DNA of 64,000 nt from Thioploca ingrica. Its GTDB lineage: Bacteria; Pseudomonadota; Gammaproteobacteria; Beggiatoales; Beggiatoaceae. A program made the position numbers and the translations under genes. The notes beneath the pieces were generated by a model. That model did no database searches, was not told the origin of the DNA, and worked only from the letters and a program-made list of their open reading frames with translations. This document shows positions 1 to 12,233 of the stretch, piece by piece (the stretch's first letter is position 1; every line of letters begins with the position of its first letter). Location of the stretch: contig AP014633.1 in NCBI GenBank assembly GCA_000828835.1, forward strand, positions 372,001 through 436,000, in the 5' to 3' direction.

Positions 1-1941
1 CCGGTGACAGCCAATTTTCGCGAAGGTCTGGATGTCCATCAATATTTCATTTCTACCCACGGAACTCGTAAAGGCTTAGCTGATACTGCACTGAAAACCG
101 CCAATGCTGGCTATCTGACTCGACGACTGATTGATGTTGCACAAGATGTTATTATTACTGAACTGGATTGTGGTACTCACGATGGTTTGACACTCACCGT
201 TTTGCAAAAAGGTGAGCAATTGATTGAATCTTTAGCGGATCGGTTATTAGGACGGATTACCGCAGAGGATATTTTTATTCCTGGTCTTCACCAACTTGTG
301 ATCCCCAAAGGAACATTACTGGATAAAAATGCGCTAGAACGTTTGGAACAATATGGCATAACCCAAGTTAAAGTCCGCTCACCTATGACCTGTCAAACCA
401 AAATCGGTATTTGTAGGCAATGTTATGGACAAGATTTAGGTCGTGGTGAATTAGTGAGTATTGGCGAAGCCGTTGGCGTGGTTGCTGCTCAATCCATTGG
501 TGAATCGGGTACCCAACTCACCATGCGTACTCATCATACCGGTGGGGTGGCAACCCGCCAAACGCCTATTAATCACATTAAATCTAAAGTTAAAGGCGTT
601 ATTCGCTTTCATCATCTCAAATCGATTGCCTTATCAAGCCCCAATCCTCACGCGGTTATCTTTCCACTCTCCTTATCGGAATACCAAGATGAATCAACCA
701 CATTCAACCCACCACCGCGTTCTGATAGTGACTTATTGATAACTCTCTCTCATAACGGTGAACTCAGTATTTGCAACGAATTTGGCAACCAGCAACACAG
801 TTATTCAGTCCCTTATGGTGCTATATTGACTGTCCATGAAGGTGAACCCGTTGCAATCGGTCAAATAATCGCTTATTGGGATCCACATACTTATCCTATT
901 ATTACTCAGGTGAGTGGTTACGTCCGTTTTGTGGACATAGTAGAAGGGGTGACGATCACCCATCAACGCGATGAGGTGACCGGGCTGTATCGACAGATTG
1001 TTTCTGATCCGTCGCAACGACCAACCCACGCTAAAGACCTCTACCCGATGATTAAGTTGGTTGATAAAGAGAGCCAGGATTTAATTATTACCGGTACCCA
1101 ACTGGTGGTTGCTTATCCGTTACCTCCGGGTGCCATAATCAATGTCGAAGAAGGCGTGAAAGTAACCACTGGAGAAATTATTGCTCGGGTACCCTTTGAT
1201 ACGCCCAAAATGCCAGATATTACCAATAGTTTACCTCGGGTAGCCGATTTACTCGAAGCACGTGTTCCTAAAGAATCCGCTATTTTATCTCGGTGCTATG
1301 GTACGATTCGCTTGGGTAAACGCAATAAAACCAAACAACAAATAATCATTATTGATGAGCAAGGTCAACAAGAAGAACTCATGATTCATAATTGGCAATT
1401 CCTCAATGTAGTTGAAGGTCAGCCTATTGTGAAAGGAGAAGTGATCGTTGAAGGAGAGCTTAATCCACATGACATACTGGAATTAAGAGGAGTTCATGAA
1501 TTAGCCAGTTACTTAGTCAAGGAATTGCAGGAGATTTATCGTTGTCAAGGTGTTAAGATAAACGATAAACATTTTGAAGTGATTATCCGGCAGATGTTAC
1601 GGACCGTTACCATTGTTGATCCAGGCGATACACCATACTTACCCGGGGAACAACTGGAACTCAACCAATTAATAAAAGAAAATCAAAAAATCACCCAACC
1701 GAACTCAACTCACCGCAATAAAAAATTAGCGACTTGGAAAACGACTTTATTAGGAATTACTAAAGCTTCTTTAGCCACAGATTCTTTTATTTCCGCTGCT
1801 TCGTTTATTGATACAACTCGGGTTTTATTGGCTAGTTCAATCAATGGCCAATGTGATGAATTGCGAGGTCTTAAAGAAAACGTCATCATTGGTCGGTTAA
1901 TTCCGGCCGGAACGGGTTTTCTTTACCATAAAAATCGGTAA
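1..1941 (+). CDS. rpoC: RNA polymerase beta' subunit, C-terminal part (5' end outside window)
   Basis: This is the C-terminal ~646 residues of the beta' catalytic subunit; the frame is open at base 1. It begins at the segment equivalent to E. coli [10 protein letters not shown], so it contains the bridge helix ([20 protein letters not shown]), the trigger loop, the SI3-like insertion and the C-terminal [16 protein letters not shown] block. The second zinc site is intact (Cys in LDCGTHDG, then [11 protein letters not shown]). Trigger-loop residues that are nearly invariant in bacteria differ: GESGTQ instead of GEPGTQ, and RTHHTGG instead of RTFHIGG. The protein stops about 40 residues before the E. 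coli C-terminus. The next gene is a sensor kinase, not rpsL or another ribosomal gene. It could be a divergent second copy or a drifted single copy. Identity is sure; copy status is not. Confidence 0.95.
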   Translation, partial: PVTANFREGLDVHQYFISTHGTRKGLADTALKTANAGYLTRRLIDVAQDVIITELDCGTHDGLTLTVLQKGEQLIESLADRLLGRITAEDIFIPGLHQLVIPKGTLLDKNALERLEQYGITQVKVRSPMTCQTKIGICRQCYGQDLGRGELVSIGEAVGVVAAQSIGESGTQLTMRTHHTGGVATRQTPINHIKSKVKGVIRFHHLKSIALSSPNPHAVIFPLSLSEYQDESTTFNPPPRSDSDLLITLSHNGELSICNEFGNQQHSYSVPYGAILTVHEGEPVAIGQIIAYWDPHTYPIITQVSGYVRFVDIVEGVTITHQRDEVTGLYRQIVSDPSQRPTHAKDLYPMIKLVDKESQDLIITGTQLVVAYPLPPGAIINVEEGVKVTTGEIIARVPFDTPKMPDITNSLPRVADLLEARVPKESAILSRCYGTIRLGKRNKTKQQIIIIDEQGQQEELMIHNWQFLNVVEGQPIVKGEVIVEGELNPHDILELRGVHELASYLVKELQEIYRCQGVKINDKHFEVIIRQMLRTVTIVDPGDTPYLPGEQLELNQLIKENQKITQPNSTHRNKKLATWKTTLLGITKASLATDSFISAASFIDTTRVLLASSINGQCDELRGLKENVIIGRLIPAGTGFLYHKNR

Positions 1942-2178
1942 ATTGAACGCTTTGGTTTCGTTGCTTAAGTTAATTACCGACATCAATAGCACTGACATGG
2001 GTTATCACCATTTTACTCACCCAGTTAACTTTAAGGTTGAATTAAATCCAAATCTATGTAATCAACCTATTCATTTTTAATAACAAATTGGTAATCAAGT
2101 TGTGGTTAAATTCGAGTTAAAATAGTTGACTTAATGGTATAATTATTATTGGTCACATGAAAAAATTACACTGGTTAA

Positions 2179-2343
2179 CTCACTAGTGATGGTACTAACA
2201 ATTTGATATCACTTAACTTAGGCGAAAATGTCAATCGGGGCATGGTAGTAGGTGAGGTGGAGTCGCCGATTGTTTCATTGAGTATTCAATTGATAAATCC
2301 AGCCCCTATTCTGATCGTGAATCATCTAACTCCTACAAGTTGA
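2179..2343 (+). other. Open frame of 54 codons between rpoC and the hybrid kinase, possible remnant
   Basis: The 411-base gap after rpoC has no full gene. One frame stays open from just after a stop to TGA at 2341 and reads like coding sequence (LNLGENVNRGMVVGEVESP), but it has no start codon with a ribosome binding site at its head. I do not recognise the family. It may be the tail of a decayed gene or chance. Confidence 0.2.
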
Positions 2344-2352
2344 TTTTAAAAC

Positions 2353-5300
2353 ATGACACACCAGTTGACACTTACCCAATTACAATCCGAACAAATATTA
2401 ACTTCCTGCTCCCGACGGTTATTAAGTAGTCGTTATAATGAAGATCCGCTTACCGGCATTCTCGCTGAGTTACAACAAACGCTCTTAGTAAGCCGAGTCA
2501 GTTTATTTGTCAATGTGGATGAAATTGAACCGGGGTTTGGTGCTCGTTGTACTCATCAAGTTATCTCTCCTTCAACTCCGCTCAATGGGTTTCTTAATCA
2601 ACGCCTCGTTTATCAATCGGGGTTAAGTCGTTGGTCAATTTTACTTTTACAAGGTCAAATCATTCAAGGTCATGTTTCGCAATTTCCGGCGAGTGAACAA
2701 AGTGTGTTACACACTTTAAATATCATTAATGTATTAATTATACCATTGGAGGTAGAAAAGCAATGGTATGGTTTTCTCGAATTGGATGATATCGATAGGG
2801 AATGGCATGATAGTGAAATTCGTTTATTAAAACTTGTTATTGAATTAATGGGTATTTATTTCGCCTGTCGTCAACAAGAAACTTATTGTCGTGAACATGA
2901 GAACCGTTACCATTCAGTGGTAACCGCGATGCAGGAAGGTGTCGTCTTACAATATGCTAATGGTCAAGTAGGGGCTTGTAATGCAAGTGCACAACAGATC
3001 TTAGAGTTATCTGCTGAACAATTAATTGGATTAACTGCGATTGATCCCAGTTGGCGAATTATTTATGAAGATGGTACTCCATTTCCAGAACCCAAAATGC
3101 CATCACAGATTACTTTGCGTACCGGTCAATCTTGTTCCAATGTTATCCTCGGTGTTCAGAAACCGAATGGTAAATTGATTTGGTTATCCGTTAATACCCA
3201 ACCGTTATGGCAAGAAGGGGGTAACCAACCCTATGCGGTCGTTTCAACCTTCACTGATATCACCGAACGTAAACGAATAGAAGATGCTTTAGCTTTGAGT
3301 GAACAACGATTTCGCACTATCTTTAACAGTGCACCGGTGGCTTTTGCCCTGACTAATCAGCAAGGGCAATTGCTACAATTTAATAAGACTTGGCTCAATT
3401 TGCTCGGTTATACCGAGCCAGAAATGTACTTAAAGAGTATCTTTGATTTATGTCATCCGCAAGAAGTAAAGCAATTTCATGCCTTGATTCAAGATCTAAA
3501 CCGGGGTCGAATTAATCATTATCAAACAGAAATTCGCTTGCTTCATCAAAATGGTACTATTCTCTGGGGAAATCTTTCGGCTTCGACCTTACGCAATAAC
3601 TATGATAACCGAGAAGTGGTTATCAACATCATTATGGATATTACTGAACGTAAGCAAATAGAAGAGGAACGTGATCGGTTATTTAATTTATCGGTTGATA
3701 TGCAATGTGTAGTGGGGTTTGATGGCTTTTTTAAACAACTTAATCCCGCTTGGGAACACACTTTGGGTTGGGCTAAAACTCAAATACTTAGTCAACCTTT
3801 TTTAGCTTATATTCATACCGAGGATCAAATGGCCACCCAACACGTGTTTGAACAGCTATTGCAAGGCAAAACCATGCTGGGCTTTGAAAATCGTTATCGT
3901 TGCCAAGATAATAGCTATCGTTGGCTCTCTTGGAATGCTTATCCATTAATTGAACAGAAGAAATTTTATGCCATTATCCGCGATATTACTGAACGGAAAC
4001 AAAATGAAGTGGCATTGACCGAAGCCCATGAACGCTTATTAACGATTCTAGATAGCTTAGATTCTTTAGTTTATGTTGCTGATTTAAATAACAATGAGTT
4101 ACTTTACGTCAATAAATATGGACAACAAACTTTTGGTGAAGTGGAGGGACGACTTTGCTGGGAAATTTTATATCAAGGACGAGAGAAATCTTGTGTGGCT
4201 TGCAGTAATACTTATTTGTTGACCCCGGAAGGCGAACCAGATGGGGTGTGTTCATATGAAGTTCAAGACCAAGCCACTAGTAAATGGTATCTGACGCGAG
4301 ATCGGATTATTCGTTGGGTCGATGGTCGTCTGGTTTGTCTGCAAATTGCCACCGATATTACTGAACGTAAACGCACGGAGGAAGCGCTAAAAATTAGTGA
4401 GCAACGTTATAAAGCGATTGTACAAGATCAAACTGAATTAATTTGTCGTTATTGGCCGGATGGTCATCTTAGTTTTGTTAACGAGGCGTACTGTCGTTAT
4501 TTTAATGTCACCGAAGCCGAATTAATTGGCAGTCAATTTACCCCGTTTATTTCGAATAACATGCAAGATGTTATCAGAGAAATGATGGATAGTTTAAGTT
4601 TAGCTAAACCAGTAGTAGAAACGGAAAATCGGGCGGTGTTAGCCAATGGTGAAGTGAGTTGGCAACATTGGATAGGGCGGGCGATGTTTAATGAACATCA
4701 TGAATTAGTTGAATATCAGGTGGTTGGTAGAGATATTACGGAACGGAAACAAGCTGAAGCGGAGTTACTCCGTGCTAAAGAAACCGCTGAAGCCGCTACT
4801 CGAGCGAAAAGTGAATTTTTGGCGAATATGAGCCATGAAATCCGAACGCCGATGAATGGGGTAGTAGGAATGACTGAATTACTCCTAAATATGGACTTAA
4901 CTCCTAAACAACGGGAATACGCGGAAATTATTCATCAGTCAACGGATGCGTTGCAAACGCTGATTAATGACATTCTCGATTTTTCTAAAATTGAAGCGGG
5001 TAAATTGACTTTAGAATTAGCCCCCTTTGATTTAGAATCGGCGGTTCTAGAAGTGGCTCGCTTGCTAGCCATGACAGCAGAAGCCAAGGGATTTGAGCTG
5101 ATTGTCCGTTATGCCCCAGATACACCACGTCATGTGGTGGGTGATGCCGGTCGAATTCGACAAATACTGACAAATCTAGTTGGAAATGCCATTAAATTTA
5201 CTCAACAAGGGCATGTCCTAATTGATGTCGATTATCAACTACCCGTGACTGATGTCGCCAATATCCTTATCCGCATCGAAGATACCGGCATTGGGATCCC

Positions 5301-7494
5301 ACCGGATAAATTGGATATCATTTTCGATGAATTTACTCAAGCTGATTCCACCACCACGCGCAAATTTGGAGGAACCGGCTTGGGGTTAGCCATTAGCAGA
5401 CAGTTAGTTAAGATGATGAACGGAGAAATTAGCGTGGTTAGCGAGGTGGAGCAAGGTTCAGCTTTTACTTTTACTTTGCCTTTACCATTAGCACCGGCTG
5501 AGGAAATCGATAGATTGGCTACCCATTTTAATTCTAACACGTTAACCCTACCCAATATAACCGATTTAATCCGGTTACAAGATAGTCGGGTTCTCATTGT
5601 TGATGATAATTCAGTTAATCAACGCATTTTAAAGGAACAACTGGAGGACATGAAAGTTCGTTGTACCACGGTAGCCAGTGGTCAAGCTGCTCTCTATGCT
5701 TTGCTTGAAGCGCAACAACAACAGGATCCTTATTGGTTAGCCATTTTAGATTACTTGATGCCAGAGATGGATGGTGAACAACTCGGTAAGCAAATAAAAG
5801 CAGATAACCTCATTCAAGACACGGTATTAGTGATGCTATCATCCGCCGGTTATCAAAAAGAAAGTAGACAGTTACAACAAGTTGGATTTGCTGCCCATTT
5901 AATTAAGCCGTTACCCCAACGTCAATTACAACATACTTTGTTAAAATTACATGCTGCTTTTGAGCAGGTACAACAACCGTTGGAATTTATTACCACGGAA
6001 AAGATACATCCATTTCAGTTTAAGCGCCACCACAATATTTTTCCCAATTTACCGGTATTATTAGTTGAGGATAATGAAGTTAATCAAATGGTTGCGGTTA
6101 ATATGTTAGAACAATTAGGTTGTTTAGTCACCACGGTGACAACCGGGGTACAAGCCTTAGATAAATTAAAACAGCAACGTTTTGAGTTAATTTTTATGGA
6201 TATCCAGATGCCAGAAATGGATGGCTTTGAAGCCACTAAGCGTATTCGTGAACGTGAAGCAGTAACACGACCGGATAAACTTTCGGTGATTGTGGCTATG
6301 ACAGCCAATGCGATGCAGGGTGATGAAGAACGTTGTTTAGCCGCCGGTATGGATGATTATATTGCTAAACCTATTAGTTTAGAACGGTTGCTGGAAATTT
6401 TAGAAAAATATTGTGCTTCTAACCAACTGACCACTGCTATTCATAAAAATATAACTATAAAAAATAGTCACAATCTAAACTCGCCTCCAACTCAATCTGG
6501 AGATGATATTGCGTTTCAGCCTTTAATTTCTCCCGCTTTAGTTGCTATTTCTCCAACGAGGGATAAAACTGAAAATAAAAAAATTTTGTTAGTTGAGGAC
6601 AATCGAGTTAACAGCATGATTGCTATTAATATGTTAAAAGAACTTGGTTATACGGTTAAATTAGTTGAAAATGGTAAATTGGCAGTTGATATTTTGGCGA
6701 GTGAACGTTATGACCTGGTTTTGATGGATATTCGCATGCCGGTGATGGATGGTATCCAAGCCACTCAAATTATTCGGCAAAATTATAGTCAACATATGCC
6801 TATCATTGCGATGACAGCCAACTATCAGCCTGGAGACGTGAGACGTTATCTTGCTGCTGGCATGAATGACTGTATTCCTAAACCGGTGAAGAGAGAACGT
6901 CTTCATTTTATAGTCGAAAAATATACTTCCTCCAGCTTATTTAATTTAAGTCCTACCCCTGAAAATGATTCTCAACATTTCACTCAATCTTCAGTAGAAC
7001 GACAGGCTCAAAAAATAAAACAAATTTTTTCTTCTCCCCGTCACTCGAAAGCTTCTCAACCAGAGCAATCTAACAAACAATCTCCATCTCATTTTAGTGA
7101 AGAAATTAAGGCGATAGTTAATGAACACCGTTCTACTTTTATGGAGTTACCGGTTTTCGATGTTGATCAAGCTAAGCGAATTTCGATTGGTAACCCGGAT
7201 ATTTTAAAACGAGTGGTTAATCGCTTTGCTCAAGATACTCCCAAACAAATTGAAAAGTTGCAAACGGCTATACAAGCAGATAACCAAAATGATACTGAGC
7301 GTTTAGCTCATTCATTAAAAGGCAGTGCACGTAGTGTCGGTGCATTACGGTTAGGAGAAATCGCTTTTATTGCCGAAACCGTGGCTAAACAAGGTAATTT
7401 GGCCCAAATAAAACCGCTTATTGCATTACTGACTCAGGAATTTCAACAATTACAAGCATTATGGGAAAAAACCAACTGGGAGATCTTATTTTAA
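2353..7494 (+). CDS. Hybrid sensor histidine kinase: GAF, five PAS, HisKA, HATPase, three receivers, HPt
   Basis: A 1713-residue phosphorelay kinase with no obvious membrane segment, so probably cytoplasmic. Order: an N-terminal GAF-like region (~1-170), about five PAS/PAC units (~190-800) each closed by the DITERK(R/Q) signature, then HisKA with phosphoacceptor His828 (SHEIRTPMNG). The HATPase has its N box near 941, DTGIGIP near 977 and GGTGLGL near 1007. Three receiver domains follow, with likely phospho-Asp near 1133, 1283 and 1459 (motifs YLMPEMDG, IQMPEMDG, IRMPVMDG), and an HPt domain with His1653 (HSLKGSARS). This is a BarA/TorS-type layout with two extra receivers. The output partner is not encoded next door. 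Input ligand unknown; family assignment is very secure. Confidence 0.95.
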   Translation: MTHQLTLTQLQSEQILTSCSRRLLSSRYNEDPLTGILAELQQTLLVSRVSLFVNVDEIEPGFGARCTHQVISPSTPLNGFLNQRLVYQSGLSRWSILLLQGQIIQGHVSQFPASEQSVLHTLNIINVLIIPLEVEKQWYGFLELDDIDREWHDSEIRLLKLVIELMGIYFACRQQETYCREHENRYHSVVTAMQEGVVLQYANGQVGACNASAQQILELSAEQLIGLTAIDPSWRIIYEDGTPFPEPKMPSQITLRTGQSCSNVILGVQKPNGKLIWLSVNTQPLWQEGGNQPYAVVSTFTDITERKRIEDALALSEQRFRTIFNSAPVAFALTNQQGQLLQFNKTWLNLLGYTEPEMYLKSIFDLCHPQEVKQFHALIQDLNRGRINHYQTEIRLLHQNGTILWGNLSASTLRNNYDNREVVINIIMDITERKQIEEERDRLFNLSVDMQCVVGFDGFFKQLNPAWEHTLGWAKTQILSQPFLAYIHTEDQMATQHVFEQLLQGKTMLGFENRYRCQDNSYRWLSWNAYPLIEQKKFYAIIRDITERKQNEVALTEAHERLLTILDSLDSLVYVADLNNNELLYVNKYGQQTFGEVEGRLCWEILYQGREKSCVACSNTYLLTPEGEPDGVCSYEVQDQATSKWYLTRDRIIRWVDGRLVCLQIATDITERKRTEEALKISEQRYKAIVQDQTELICRYWPDGHLSFVNEAYCRYFNVTEAELIGSQFTPFISNNMQDVIREMMDSLSLAKPVVETENRAVLANGEVSWQHWIGRAMFNEHHELVEYQVVGRDITERKQAEAELLRAKETAEAATRAKSEFLANMSHEIRTPMNGVVGMTELLLNMDLTPKQREYAEIIHQSTDALQTLINDILDFSKIEAGKLTLELAPFDLESAVLEVARLLAMTAEAKGFELIVRYAPDTPRHVVGDAGRIRQILTNLVGNAIKFTQQGHVLIDVDYQLPVTDVANILIRIEDTGIGIPPDKLDIIFDEFTQADSTTTRKFGGTGLGLAISRQLVKMMNGEISVVSEVEQGSAFTFTLPLPLAPAEEIDRLATHFNSNTLTLPNITDLIRLQDSRVLIVDDNSVNQRILKEQLEDMKVRCTTVASGQAALYALLEAQQQQDPYWLAILDYLMPEMDGEQLGKQIKADNLIQDTVLVMLSSAGYQKESRQLQQVGFAAHLIKPLPQRQLQHTLLKLHAAFEQVQQPLEFITTEKIHPFQFKRHHNIFPNLPVLLVEDNEVNQMVAVNMLEQLGCLVTTVTTGVQALDKLKQQRFELIFMDIQMPEMDGFEATKRIREREAVTRPDKLSVIVAMTANAMQGDEERCLAAGMDDYIAKPISLERLLEILEKYCASNQLTTAIHKNITIKNSHNLNSPPTQSGDDIAFQPLISPALVAISPTRDKTENKKILLVEDNRVNSMIAINMLKELGYTVKLVENGKLAVDILASERYDLVLMDIRMPVMDGIQATQIIRQNYSQHMPIIAMTANYQPGDVRRYLAAGMNDCIPKPVKRERLHFIVEKYTSSSLFNLSPTPENDSQHFTQSSVERQAQKIKQIFSSPRHSKASQPEQSNKQSPSHFSEEIKAIVNEHRSTFMELPVFDVDQAKRISIGNPDILKRVVNRFAQDTPKQIEKLQTAIQADNQNDTERLAHSLKGSARSVGALRLGEIAFIAETVAKQGNLAQIKPLIALLTQEFQQLQALWEKTNWEILF

Positions 7495-7580
7495 AGTACC
7501 ATTCGGGACTAGCCGTTAAAGAAAAAATTGTGGCTTATCTTTAAATCAACAATACTTTACTTTCAGACCGTTTTCGGTCG

Positions 7581-7602
7581 GGTGCGTTAGCTGTAACACA
7601 CC
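7581..7602. repeat. Small palindrome in the 7495-8124 intergenic region
   Basis: The 630-base gap after the hybrid kinase contains no gene I can support and is strongly AT-rich. The only structure seen is an imperfect hairpin, GGTGCGTTA-gctg-TAACACACC, with one mismatch. It resembles the other REP-like hairpins in this window. It has no T-run, so it is not a clear terminator. Confidence 0.4.
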
Positions 7603-8124
7603 AATCGGTTCGGTTTTAATTTTCTTGGCGGTTTGAGTTCTGCAAATTAATATGAACAGTGATATACTAATAATTGTAATCTTAATTTAATAAATGCAGA
7701 AGTTGCATTTATGGTCAAAAAATTTTAAGTGTTTTATTGCATAAAAATAATGGATTGGTTATTTAATGAAAATAGTATTTTCTATGCTCAAACGCTTTAT
7801 TGTTAACTTCTCAACCAATTTCTAGCTCGTTTTTTTATCCTGGTTCTATGCTATTAGGTTGGTTTAATGCCTCCAAACTAAGATTTATCCAGTTGTGCAA
7901 ATTAAACTGACCATTGTCGACTTGACTAACTGAGATAACGAGTTAATTTTAGCTATCAGATTTTGCTAACTAAATCCCTGAAATTTTTAATTAACCCAAA
8001 ATAGATTTATGGCATAAAAAACTAATTGAATCATAATTTTATTGTCATTAAGTGGTGGTGATGACAAACTATGACAATGCCAACAATTTATGGGTTAATA
8101 ATTTTCTATATAGGAGAATAACTA

Positions 8125-9075
8125 ATGTGGATTAAGCCAACGATTGGAGAACAACGTAAAATATTGATAACATTAATTGAACCACCGATGTTAAATTTGT
8201 GTAAGCAATGTACAGCATTGTGGTCAAATTTGGAAGGCTTAGACCAACTGTTGAGCAAACACTTTGCTTCTATTCCTTATTGTCAATTGCTTTATATCAT
8301 TGATAAATTTGGTAAACAAATTACTTCTAATGTCAGTACCCATATCATTGATCCTAAGTATCGAGAGCAAGACTTATCCCGACGCCCTTATTCGGTTAGT
8401 TTATATCCCAAACGCCATTTTATGTTATCTTCGGTCTATATTAGCCAAACCAATCGGCGTCCTTGTATGAGTGCTGTTCACCCCATTATTAGTAATGAAC
8501 AGCAATTTTTAGGTTTTTTAGTCGCTGATTTTGATATCAGCTACCTGCCACTATCAACTACACCGAATAATAAAACCTCGGAGTTCTGGCTACAATCTAA
8601 TTGTTTACTTCAGCGTTATCGCCCACAACAGCGAATAAAGAAGTTTGATCAACAACTGAATACTATTCAAACGATTCTATATCAGTTAATTAGCGAATAT
8701 GGCTTATTTCAATATACTTTGCATTATTCCACGGAACAAATTGCTTTAGCTAAAGTGGATGATCCCTGTCGATACCGCTTGTATACTGTAGAACAATTAC
8801 TTTCAGCCGACATTTTTATGGATTTTTCTCATCATTCCTATCCGGCTGATGCTGAAATTTCTCTACAACAGGTTCAACAAGTGTTAGAACGGTTTAGTGA
8901 ATTACGCTTGGTTGATGGTGATTTTTATTTGCGATCTAACTCGCTTAATATTATAAATGGTATAGTCGAATTAAATTTTTCTTATGACGGTTACCAACAA
9001 TATTTACCGACCGATAAATTTTTAAATGAAGATTGGTCTTCTTGGTTTGGGCAAATGGCGGTTAATGCTAACTAA
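8125..9075 (+). CDS. PDC (Cache-like) sensor domain protein
   Basis: A 316-residue protein whose first half resembles the PDC sensor fold: a stretch with YIIDKFGKQIT, then DLSRRPYS, then VYISQTNRRPCMS and FLGFLVADFDISYL. This is the usual strand pattern of stand-alone PDC sensors. There is no signal peptide, membrane segment or output domain, so it is probably a cytoplasmic ligand-binding or adaptor protein. The C-terminal half (~150-316) is not recognised. Start chosen at the ATG preceded by GGAG eight bases upstream. It lies between the large hybrid kinase and the nitric oxide reductase region, with long gaps on both sides, so it is probably transcribed alone. Ligand unknown. Confidence 0.7.
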   Translation: MWIKPTIGEQRKILITLIEPPMLNLCKQCTALWSNLEGLDQLLSKHFASIPYCQLLYIIDKFGKQITSNVSTHIIDPKYREQDLSRRPYSVSLYPKRHFMLSSVYISQTNRRPCMSAVHPIISNEQQFLGFLVADFDISYLPLSTTPNNKTSEFWLQSNCLLQRYRPQQRIKKFDQQLNTIQTILYQLISEYGLFQYTLHYSTEQIALAKVDDPCRYRLYTVEQLLSADIFMDFSHHSYPADAEISLQQVQQVLERFSELRLVDGDFYLRSNSLNIINGIVELNFSYDGYQQYLPTDKFLNEDWSSWFGQMAVNAN

Positions 9076-9323
9076 CCGACGTTCAATGACATCACTTCAT
9101 GTTTCTAGATAGATTTTTATTCACTATCGCTTGATAATGTGATGATAAAATAACAATTTTTTTGCGGGTGATCTTTTATTTAAGAATAGCAGTTATTTAC
9201 TTTGTTGAGAAGAACGAATCAGAGATGATGGCAATTAGGTTAAAACATCTTGATTTTAATTAAAATTAAATAATCCTTCCTACACTTCCCCAGATTCCAG
9301 CAAACGATTTTTCAAATTAGAGC

Positions 9324-9367
9324 TTGATATAGATCAAGGTATCTTTAGAAGAGCTAAAACATACTTT
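9324..9367 (+). promoter_or_regulatory. FNR/DNR/NnrR-type box with a fitting -10
   Basis: TTGATATAGATCAA (9324-9337) is a perfect copy of the TTGAT-N4-ATCAA consensus of CRP/FNR-family regulators. TACTTT at 9362 would be the -10 if the box is centred at -41.5, which puts the transcript start near 9373, about 147 bases before the next ATG. This predicts control by low oxygen (FNR) or nitric oxide (DNR/NnrR), in keeping with the downstream nor genes. The same consensus serves all these regulators, so which one binds cannot be told. Confidence 0.75.
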
Positions 9368-9519
9368 ATTGGCTTTATTAAATGGCTGTTAGTGTGTATG
9401 CTGTTAGATTGCCCTATTCTTATTCTCTTACCGTTTGGTTTGATTTAATGAAGACCAAGGGTATCGGAAACGGGGGCAGATTCTGAGTGATTTAAACAAT
9501 TATTATGAGGATGAAATAG

Positions 9520-9963
9520 ATGAGAAATGTATTTACTTGGACAGCAATAGTCGCTTCTTTATTAGTCATGCAATTAGCACAAGCTGCATCGATCTGTGAT
9601 ATCAAAATGGGATTGCAAACGGCGCGTGAGAATTTGGTAGCCATGTTGGATGCTGCAGATAAGGCTGCTCAAGAGGACTTGAAAAAGAAAGTTGATGAGG
9701 CTTCAACAGCCCTAGAAACGGCGCTGGAAGCTATGCTAGGTGACGCCAAAACCGCAGAAGATAACAAAGGTAAGCTTAACAAATTTAAAGAAACCTGGAC
9801 TGCACTTAAAGACACTCGGGAAAAAGAAATTGTGCCAGCCATTTATGCCGGCAAGAAAGCGGATGCTAAAGCTTTAGCAACTGGAATTCAAGCGGAACGA
9901 ATGACAACCCTGAAAGGTTTGATTAAGGAATTAGGTGGTGATGATTGCAAAGCCGCTAAATAG
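9520..9963 (+). CDS. Small exported alpha-helical protein upstream of norCB
   Basis: A 147-residue protein with a clear Sec signal peptide (basic MRNVF start, hydrophobic core, AQAAS cleavage region near residue 23). The mature part is rich in Lys, Ala and Glu and looks fully helical, with two cysteines (ICDIK near the new N-terminus and DDCKAAK at the C-terminus) that could form a disulfide joining the ends. GAGG precedes the ATG. It is the first gene after the FNR/DNR-type box and lies 237 bases before norC, so it may be induced with nitric oxide reductase. It has no CXXCH motif, so it is not a c-type cytochrome; a four-helix-bundle fold is possible. I do not recognise the family and assign no function. 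Confidence 0.75.
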   Translation: MRNVFTWTAIVASLLVMQLAQAASICDIKMGLQTARENLVAMLDAADKAAQEDLKKKVDEASTALETALEAMLGDAKTAEDNKGKLNKFKETWTALKDTREKEIVPAIYAGKKADAKALATGIQAERMTTLKGLIKELGGDDCKAAK

Positions 9964-9992
9964 AGTAACAATTTACTCTATATTTGTCACTA

Positions 9993-10054
9993 TTACCTGA
10001 AAAAAAGGTAGTTTTTGATGGCTTTAGTCTCCCTTTTTTCAAGAAGGGGGACTA
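9993..10054 (+). terminator. Two small hairpins between the exported protein and norC
   Basis: TACCT-gaaaaa-AGGTA followed by GTTTTT (about 9993-10017) could be a weak intrinsic terminator. Immediately after it is a stem with one mismatch, TAGTCTCCC / GGGGGACTA (10025-10054), without a T-run. The second resembles the C/G-run hairpins scattered elsewhere. Together they may reduce read-through into norC. No separate FNR-type box was seen before norC. Confidence 0.4.
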
Positions 10055-10200
10055 GATATTAATTAATGTAACGCCTTAATTATTTTTTAATACAATTTAA
10101 GAATTAAATTCTCTTCTAAAAAAACGCTTAAACCAATATTTCAGTTATATTTTTTTAGCGAAACCTACATTAAAATATACCAATCAAGAGGATATTTATA

Positions 10201-12067
<1,867 letters not shown>

Positions 12068-12096
12068 CTTCACTTAACTTATTTTCCTTCATCCTC

Positions 12097-12131
12097 GCCC
12101 CCAATATAAACCCATATGGGGGCAATTTTTT
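12097..12131 (+). terminator. Rho-independent terminator after norB
   Basis: GCCCCC-a-ATAT / ATAT-GGGGGC forms a strong stem with a short loop, followed by AATTTTTT. It ends the norCB transcript and suggests that norQ onward has its own promoter or depends on partial read-through. Confidence 0.8.
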
Positions 12132-12166
12132 GATTTACTGGGTAACACGTTTTAAGATCTTGAAAT

Positions 12167-12208
12167 GGTTAGGGTAGGGTTCACTTCGCTCTACTCACCC
12201 TACCTAAC
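12167..12208. repeat. REP-like palindrome before norQ
   Basis: GGTTAGGGTAGGGT and ACCCTACCTAAC form an imperfect stem around TCACTTCGCTCTACTC. The CTTCGCT centre is shared with the hairpins at 59171 and 61294. It sits in the norB-norQ gap, where the norQ promoter should be. Confidence 0.6.
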
Positions 12209-12233
12209 GACGTAACTAACTCAAAGGTTATCA

